Assembly (NCBI RefSeq): GCF_017309385.1
Contig: NZ_JAFJMJ010000002.1
Span: 2,914,001 to 2,978,000, forward strand
DNA: 64,000 bases
Direction of reading: 5' to 3'
Origin: Amycolatopsis sp. 195334CR
GTDB taxonomy: Bacteria; Actinomycetota; Actinomycetes; Mycobacteriales; Pseudonocardiaceae
The notes beneath the pieces were generated by a model that had not been told where the DNA came from, ran no database searches, and was given only the letters and a program-made list of their open reading frames with translations. This document shows, in pieces, positions 59,382-64,000 of this stretch. How positions within the stretch are numbered: the stretch's first letter is position 1; each line of letters opens with the position of its first letter. Both the position numbers and the translations under genes were made by a program.

Positions 59382-60592
59382 CCGGCGCGACCCTGCACGA
59401 GGTGTTCACCGACGCCCTCGGTTTCGACCCGTCCTCCCCCGGGTTCCGCGACGACCCCTACCGGCACTACGCGCGCCTGCGCGACCGGGACCCGGTGCAC
59501 CGCGGGTCCGCCGGGTTCTGGGTGGTCAGCGCGTACGACAAGTGCGTGGCGGTGCTGGCCGACCCGCGCTTCGGCCACCCGCAGGGCCGTCCGGTGCACA
59601 CCCCGGACGCGCTGCTCGGCGGTTCGGCCGACCAGGACAACTTCCTCCTGTTCATGAATCCGCCGCAGCACACGCGGGTACGCGCGGCCGTGCGCCAGGT
59701 TTTCGCGCCCTCCCTGGTCAACCGGCTGCGCCCCTACGTCGAGCGGGAGACCGAGCGCCTGCTCGACGCCGCGTTCGCCGCACCGGAGTTCGACCTCATC
59801 GGTTCGCTCGCCCATCCGCTGTCGCTGGCCACGATCTGCGAACTGCTCGGCGTGCCCGACGGTGACCGTCCCATGGTGATGGCGGCCGCGCAGGACTTCC
59901 TCGCCGGCATCGACCCGACCTTCACCCTGTCCGAGGAACGCGGCGCGCGACGCGACGCCGCACTGGCCACTTTGGACGAATACTTCGGCGACCTGCTGGC
60001 CCGCAAACGCGAGGATCCCGCCGAGGACCTGCTCAGCGCGCTCGCCACGCTCGACGACCTGGACCCCAGGGAGCTGCGCGGCACCGGGATCCTGATGTTC
60101 ATCGCCGGGCACGGCACCACCACCAACCTGATCGGCAACGGCACCCTCGCCCTGATCCGCCACCCCGCCCAGCGGGAGCAGTTCCTCGCCGACCCCGCGA
60201 TCGCGGTGACCGCGCTGGAGGAACTGCTGCGCTTCGACGCCCCGTCGCAGCTCACCGTGCGGACCGCGCTGGAGGACGTCGAGCTCGGCGGGCACCGGAT
60301 CGCCGAAGGCGAGCAGGTGCTGGTGCTGCGCGGGGCGGCCAACCACGACCCGGCCCGGTTCAGCGAGCCCGGCGAGCTCGACCTGACCAGGCCGGACAAC
60401 AAGCACCTCGCCTTCGGCTCCGGCATCCACCGCTGCCTCGGCGCTCCGCTGGCCCGCATGGAAGGCGGCCTGGCTTTGCGCGCGTTGCTCACCAGGGCAC
60501 CCGACCTCGCCGTGCGCCCCGGCTCACTGTCCTATCGCGACAGTTTGCTCATCCGCGGCCTGACCGCGCTGCCGGTCACCGCCGGCCGCTGA
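59378..60592 (+). CDS. Cytochrome P450 of the isonitrile operon
   Basis: A 404-residue soluble P450. The heme loop is FGSGIHRCLGAPLAR and ExxR is EELLR. The I-helix reads FIAGHGTTTNL: the acidic residue before the Thr pair is Gly, unlike the usual AGHET/AGxDT, so proton delivery may differ and the enzyme may do something other than hydroxylation (for example C-C or C-N bond changes, epoxidation or desaturation). The ATG overlaps the DUF6875-like stop. It follows the isonitrile synthase in place of the usual iron oxygenase, so it probably oxidises the isonitrile intermediate. Confidence 0.9.
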   Translation: MTGATLHEVFTDALGFDPSSPGFRDDPYRHYARLRDRDPVHRGSAGFWVVSAYDKCVAVLADPRFGHPQGRPVHTPDALLGGSADQDNFLLFMNPPQHTRVRAAVRQVFAPSLVNRLRPYVERETERLLDAAFAAPEFDLIGSLAHPLSLATICELLGVPDGDRPMVMAAAQDFLAGIDPTFTLSEERGARRDAALATLDEYFGDLLARKREDPAEDLLSALATLDDLDPRELRGTGILMFIAGHGTTTNLIGNGTLALIRHPAQREQFLADPAIAVTALEELLRFDAPSQLTVRTALEDVELGGHRIAEGEQVLVLRGAANHDPARFSEPGELDLTRPDNKHLAFGSGIHRCLGAPLARMEGGLALRALLTRAPDLAVRPGSLSYRDSLLIRGLTALPVTAGR

Positions 60593-60615
60593 CCACCCCG
60601 AGGAAAGGACCAGCC

Positions 60616-61563
60616 ATGGTTTCCCCCGTCAACCGCCGGACCGCGCTGCGCGGTGCCGCCGCGCTCGGTGCCGTCCCGCTCGCCGGAGCCGCCCTCACCC
60701 GGACCGCGAGCGCCGCCCCGGCGACCGGGTCCGAAGGTGTGCCCGGCAGCCGCCTCCGCCTTTCGACGGGGGTCACCGTGCACTACGTCGACCGGGGAGC
60801 GGGCCGCCCGCTGGTCTTCGTCCCCGGTTGGATGGCCACCACCGAGTTCTTCGGCCACCAGCTGACCCACTTCGCCGGCACCCACCGCGTGCTCAGCTAC
60901 GACCCGCGCAGCCAGGGCAAGTCGGAGAAAACGGCGCAGGGCAACAACTTCACCACCCGCGGCCGGGACCTCGACGCCTTCCTGCGGGCACTCGACCTGA
61001 CCGGCGCGGTGCTGGCAGGCTTCTCCTACGGGTCCTACGACGTGTTCGCCTACCTGCGGGACTTCGGCTTCGACCGGGTGGCCGGGGTGGTGGTGCTGGA
61101 CCAGCCGCCCAAGAGCTGGGCCGCCGCGGGCGACCCGTCCTGGTCGGAGTCGCCGCTGGTCCCGGCGGGCCTGCCGGCCATCATGCGCGCCGCGATCGAC
61201 GACCGCACCGCGTTCTGGACCGAGCAGGTGAAGATCATGCTGGCCAAGCCACCGTCCACTCCGGACACCGACCCGGAGGTGGCCTGGGCGGTGCGGCAGG
61301 GCCTGCTGATGCCGCAGGACCCGGCGATCGCCATGCTCGGCGACGGCATGGCGTCGGACTTCAGCGCGGTGGCCACCGAAACCGCGGCGACGGTGCCCAC
61401 CCTCGTCTACTCCAGGACCGACTGGCTGCCCACCGCGCAGGCCTGGGTGAGCGAGCACATGCCCGCCGCCGACTTCGCCGAGATGCCCACGCACCTGGGC
61501 TTCCACATCGCGCCCGGCCCGTTCAACGACCGGCTGGCCGCCTTCCTCGCGGCACTCGGCTGA
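60616..61563 (+). CDS. Tat-exported alpha/beta hydrolase
   Basis: A 315-residue hydrolase with a Tat signal: NRRTALRGAAALGAVPLAGA, then cleavage after SAAPA. The fold shows LVFVPGWMAT (oxyanion hole), the nucleophile elbow GFSYGSYD and a catalytic His in PTHLGFH, as in haloperoxidase-like hydrolases. GAGGAAAGG stands at ideal spacing. It is last in the operon, 23 bases after the P450, and is expected outside the membrane. It may activate or trim the exported product, or release a protecting group; it could also stand in for the missing thioesterase, but export argues against that. Confidence 0.88.
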   Translation: MVSPVNRRTALRGAAALGAVPLAGAALTRTASAAPATGSEGVPGSRLRLSTGVTVHYVDRGAGRPLVFVPGWMATTEFFGHQLTHFAGTHRVLSYDPRSQGKSEKTAQGNNFTTRGRDLDAFLRALDLTGAVLAGFSYGSYDVFAYLRDFGFDRVAGVVVLDQPPKSWAAAGDPSWSESPLVPAGLPAIMRAAIDDRTAFWTEQVKIMLAKPPSTPDTDPEVAWAVRQGLLMPQDPAIAMLGDGMASDFSAVATETAATVPTLVYSRTDWLPTAQAWVSEHMPAADFAEMPTHLGFHIAPGPFNDRLAAFLAALG

Positions 61564-61573
61564 CGACCGGCGA

Positions 61574-61591
61574 CGCTGGCAGTCGCCAGCG
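61574..61591. terminator. Terminator at the end of the biosynthetic operon
   Basis: CGCTGGC-AGTC-GCCAGCG, a perfect seven-base stem with four-base loop, 11 bases after the hydrolase stop codon and 36 bases before the stop of the convergent oxidoreductase. It can end both transcripts and marks the right edge of the cluster. Confidence 0.7.
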
Positions 61592-61626
61592 CGCCGGCGA
61601 TCATCCCGCACGCTCGCGGTACCAGC

Positions 61627-62592
61627 TCAACGGACGGCGAGCACGATCTTCCCGGTGGTGCGATCGGTCTCCCCATGGGCGTGCGCCTTGGCCGCCTCGG
61701 CCAGCGGGTAGGTCGCGTCGAGGTGGGCGCGGAGCCTGCCTTCCTCGGCCAGCGCGGCGATCGCGCGCATGCCCGCGTGGTCGGCCTCGACGAGCAGCAC
61801 TTCCAGCCGGACACCCCGTTCGGCGGCCTTGGCCTCGGCGGCGGCGCCGACATCGCGCGGCAGGATCGAGATCAGCGTGCCCCCCTTGCGCAGGACGTCC
61901 AGCGAGCGGGTGAGGACGTCGCCGGCGAGGGGATCCAGCACCACGTCGACGTCACCGGCCACCTGCGTGAAGTCCGTGGTCCGGTAGTCGATCACCTCGT
62001 CCGCGCCCAGTTCGCGCAGCAGGTCGTGCTTGCCGGCGCTGGCCGTGCCGATGACGTGCGCGCCGCGCGCCTTGGCGATCTGCACGGCCAGGTGGCCGAC
62101 TCCCCCGGCGGCGGCGTGGATCAGGACCCGCTGCCCCGGCCGCACGTCCGCGGTGTCGACGAGTGCCTGGTGGGCGGTGAGCGCGGCGAGCGGCAACGCG
62201 GCGGCCTGCAGGTGATCGATGACCGCCGGTTTGCGGGCGAACGCCCGGGCGGTGCCCGTGGCGTACTCGGCGTAGGCACCCGCACCGTGCGGGTAGGGCA
62301 GCATGCCGAACACCTCGTCGCCCGGCTTGAACAGGGTGACCCCGGCGCTGACCTCCTCGACGACCCCGGAGACGTCCCAGCCCAGCACCGGCACGGGCAC
62401 CGGGCTCACCGACCTGCCGGCGCGGTGCTTCCAGTCGGTCGGATTGACGCCCGCCGCGTGCACGCGGACGAGGATCTCGCTCGGGCCCGGCGCCGGCCGC
62501 GGCCGCTCGACCTCCTTCAGCACCTCCGGGCCACCGAAGTCGTCCTGGCTGATGGCGCGCATGGTGGCGCTGTTCGCGGTGTTCTCAGTCAT
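61627..62592 (-). CDS. Zinc-independent quinone oxidoreductase (MDR family)
   Basis: A 321-residue medium-chain reductase. AAGVNPTDWKHRAG and VLGWDVSGVVEEV are the family opening; the Rossmann motif is LIHAAAGGVGHLAVQIAKARG, then GADEVIDYRTTDF. No zinc ligands. It uses NADPH to reduce quinones or enones. The ATG at 62592 follows GGGGAC. It converges on the biosynthetic operon and diverges from an AraC-type regulator, which is its likely controller, so I place it outside the cluster. Confidence 0.9.
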   Translation of the reverse strand: MTENTANSATMRAISQDDFGGPEVLKEVERPRPAPGPSEILVRVHAAGVNPTDWKHRAGRSVSPVPVPVLGWDVSGVVEEVSAGVTLFKPGDEVFGMLPYPHGAGAYAEYATGTARAFARKPAVIDHLQAAALPLAALTAHQALVDTADVRPGQRVLIHAAAGGVGHLAVQIAKARGAHVIGTASAGKHDLLRELGADEVIDYRTTDFTQVAGDVDVVLDPLAGDVLTRSLDVLRKGGTLISILPRDVGAAAEAKAAERGVRLEVLLVEADHAGMRAIAALAEEGRLRAHLDATYPLAEAAKAHAHGETDRTTGKIVLAVR

Positions 62593-62684
62593 GTCCCCAG
62601 CCTGGCGTGCGGGCGGGTGCCCCAGCAATGGCAAGATGGTCATCATCCGATGGAATCCTGCCAACCGCCAGGAGGAACCCCGCC

Positions 62685-63647
62685 ATGGCATCCGCGCACC
62701 GTGTGGTGACCCTCGCGCTCGACGGGGTGTACCCCTTCGAACTCGGTATGCCGAGCCGGATCTTCGGCGCGGCCGACGGCCGCTACGAAGTGCTGACCTG
62801 CACCGTCGACGGGCAGCCGGTGCGGACGGCCGCCGACTTCGCCATCACCGTCGAACACGGCCCCGAGGTGCTGCGCGCCGCCGACACCGTGGTGATCACG
62901 TCGTTCGGCACCTCCCCCACCGCGGCGGAACTGTCCTCGGGACGCCTACCCGAACCGGTGGCGGCGGCCCTCGCGCTGATCCCCTCCGGCACCCGGCTCG
63001 TCTCCATCTGCACCGGTGCCTTCGTGCTCGCCGCGGCCGGCCTGCTGAACGGTCGCCGGGCCACCACGCACTGGCAACTGGCCGAACAACTCGGGCGCCT
63101 GTTCCCCACCGTCGACGTGGACCCGGACGTGTTGTTCGTCGACGACGGCGACATCCTCACCTCGGCCGGTGCCGCGTCCGGCATCGACGTCTGCCTGCAC
63201 CTCGTGCGCAAGGACCACGGCAGTGAAATCGCCAACCGGGTGGCACGCCGCTGTGTCGTGCCACCGTGGCGGGAGGGCGGGCAGGCCCAGTACATCGAAA
63301 CCCCGATCCCCAGCACACCGGGGGACGGCACCGCGGCCACCCGCCACTGGGTCCTCGAACGCTTGCACGAACCGCTCAGCCTGACCGACCTCGCGCACCA
63401 CGCGCGGATGAGCGTGCGCACCTTCGCCCGCCGCTTCACCGGCGAAGTCGGGATGAGCCCGGGCCGCTGGATCATCCAGCAGCGCGTGGCCCGCGCACGC
63501 CACCTCCTCGAATCCAGCGAACTCCCCGTCGACGAAATCGCCACTCAGGTCGGCTTCGCCACGGGCATCTCCCTACGCCAGCACCTCCACGCGGCGATCG
63601 GGGTCTCCCCCTTGGCGTATCGGCGGACGTTCCAGGCAAAGCGCTAG
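62685..63647 (+). CDS. GlxA-type AraC-family regulator
   Basis: A 320-residue regulator. The N-terminal 180 residues are a DJ-1/PfpI-like domain (VVTLALDGVYPFELG, SICTGAFVLAAAGLLNGRRATTHW with the elbow Cys), followed by a C-terminal AraC helix-turn-helix pair (LTDLAHHARMSVRTFARRF, then IATQVGFATGISLRQHL). The ATG follows AGGAGGAACCCCGCC. It diverges from the quinone oxidoreductase with 92 bases between the starts, a common pair in actinobacteria. It may also touch the cluster, but nothing in the sequence shows this. Confidence 0.92.
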   Translation: MASAHRVVTLALDGVYPFELGMPSRIFGAADGRYEVLTCTVDGQPVRTAADFAITVEHGPEVLRAADTVVITSFGTSPTAAELSSGRLPEPVAAALALIPSGTRLVSICTGAFVLAAAGLLNGRRATTHWQLAEQLGRLFPTVDVDPDVLFVDDGDILTSAGAASGIDVCLHLVRKDHGSEIANRVARRCVVPPWREGGQAQYIETPIPSTPGDGTAATRHWVLERLHEPLSLTDLAHHARMSVRTFARRFTGEVGMSPGRWIIQQRVARARHLLESSELPVDEIATQVGFATGISLRQHLHAAIGVSPLAYRRTFQAKR

Positions 63648-63989
63648 GAGCCGGGCAACGCGCTGTCCCCAGTCCCACCCGCCGAACATGGGTCGGTCAC
63701 CGCGGTGATCCCGCGCGGCCGACCCAGGATCGCGTGCAGGTGACCGGGTTCAGCCATCGGGGCGCGCGCAACGCCAGGTCAGCGTCGTGTGGTCCGCCTC
63801 GCGGGCGGCTTGCCCGGCGTCCGGCTCAGCGGACGGCACAAGGTTCGGGATCCTGGCCGCGTCTTGACTGCGCCGAGGTTGTCCTCGACCCTCGCTTCGG
63901 TGCGGGATTCCGCGACGCCTGCCCGGCGACGTCCACAATGGACCAACACCGGCGGTTGCCCGTATTCGTGATCACCGAAGGAGTGCGGG
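63648..63989. other. Gap of about 340 bases with no recognised gene
   Basis: No frame here has a believable start, codon pattern or family motif. It contains a probable terminator (63690-63725) and, at its right end, a ribosome-binding site. A promoter for a gene to the right should lie here; none stands out. Confidence 0.6.
63690..63725 (+). terminator. Possible terminator after the AraC-type gene
   Basis: GGGTCGG (63690-63696) pairs with CCGACCC (63719-63725). The 22 bases between begin with TCACCGCGGTGA (63697-63708), itself a perfect 12-base palindrome. It is 43 bases after the stop codon of the AraC-type gene. A regulator site is the alternative. Confidence 0.45.
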
Positions 63990-64000
63990 ATGTCTTCCTC
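63990..64000 (+). CDS. Possible first codons of a gene cut by the window edge
   Basis: ATG at 63990 (ATG TCT TCC TC) is preceded by GAAGGAG at 63977-63983 with six-base spacing. Only three codons are visible, so nothing can be said of the product. The call rests on the ribosome-binding site. Confidence 0.4.

Noticed and set aside
63750..63938. Short minus-strand frame in the right-hand gap
   Set aside because: Composition and codon pattern are not gene-like, and there is no ribosome-binding site or recognisable motif.

Overview
The window is high-GC actinomycete DNA. Frequent GTG starts, GTGA/ATGA stop-start overlaps, a TANNNT leaderless-type promoter, one rare TTA leucine codon and the gene families present (XRE/MmyB-type regulators, STAND ATPases with WD40 or TPR repeats, many cytochromes P450) point to Pseudonocardiales, perhaps Amycolatopsis. 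That assignment is inference. The window reads as an accessory chromosomal region: regulators and small detoxification operons on the left, one large biosynthetic gene cluster on the right.

Region 1 (1-13.3 kb): a two-gene ABC exporter; a minus-strand type VII secretion-like set (large proline/alanine-rich protein with a C-terminal toxin-like domain, YbaB-like protein, WXG100-like protein); a cyclase-like/nSTAND ATPase/WD40 protein followed by an XRE/NB-ARC/TPR STAND regulator; and, convergent with these, a lipoprotein joining an NlpC/P60-like peptidase to a tachylectin-type propeller.

Region 2 (13.4-29.4 kb): small regulator/enzyme units. These are TetR with a divergent SDR and a palindromic operator; a second TetR with an MFS pump and an FAD monooxygenase, with three copies of one operator half-site; an NmrA-like/SnoaL-like pair; three paralogous XRE/MmyB-type regulators, each with TGNCAGGGG upstream; an MBL-fold hydrolase with a carboxylesterase; a P450; a quinone oxidoreductase; and another FAD monooxygenase. 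Gene remnants lie between them, including a broken alpha/beta hydrolase.

Region 3 (29.5-61.6 kb): a hybrid biosynthetic cluster that I cannot match exactly to a known one. The left arm (mostly minus strand) encodes two KAS III enzymes, a discrete ACP, a MaoC-like dehydratase subunit, an acyl-CoA dehydrogenase, a FlK-like thioesterase, a class III aminotransferase, an ATP-grasp ligase and an MFS exporter. The right arm (plus strand) begins with a single-chain P450-adenylation-PCP protein. After a minus-strand LysE-type exporter comes a tightly coupled operon: chorismate mutase, MFS exporter, a 4560-residue synthetase, an isonitrile synthase of the PvcA/DIT1 family, a DUF6875-like protein, a second P450 and a Tat-exported alpha/beta hydrolase. 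The synthetase order is orphan AMP-binding C-subdomain, acyl ligase, KR, ACP, KS, AT, ACP, aminotransferase, luciferase-like monooxygenase, C, A, PCP, C. Aminotransferase plus monooxygenase after a PKS module is the logic used for alpha-hydroxy-beta-amino acyl units (microginin type). Joined to an isonitrile synthase it suggests an isonitrile-bearing modified acyl-peptide. The two FabH-like enzymes recall isonitrile antibiotics that hit FabH (amycomicin from Amycolatopsis), but that link is only a hypothesis.

Region 4 (61.6-64.0 kb): a quinone oxidoreductase convergent with the cluster, a divergent GlxA-type AraC regulator, about 340 bases without a gene, and possibly the first codons of another gene at the right edge. 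I saw no rRNA, tRNA, CRISPR array, intact insertion sequence or integrase gene.
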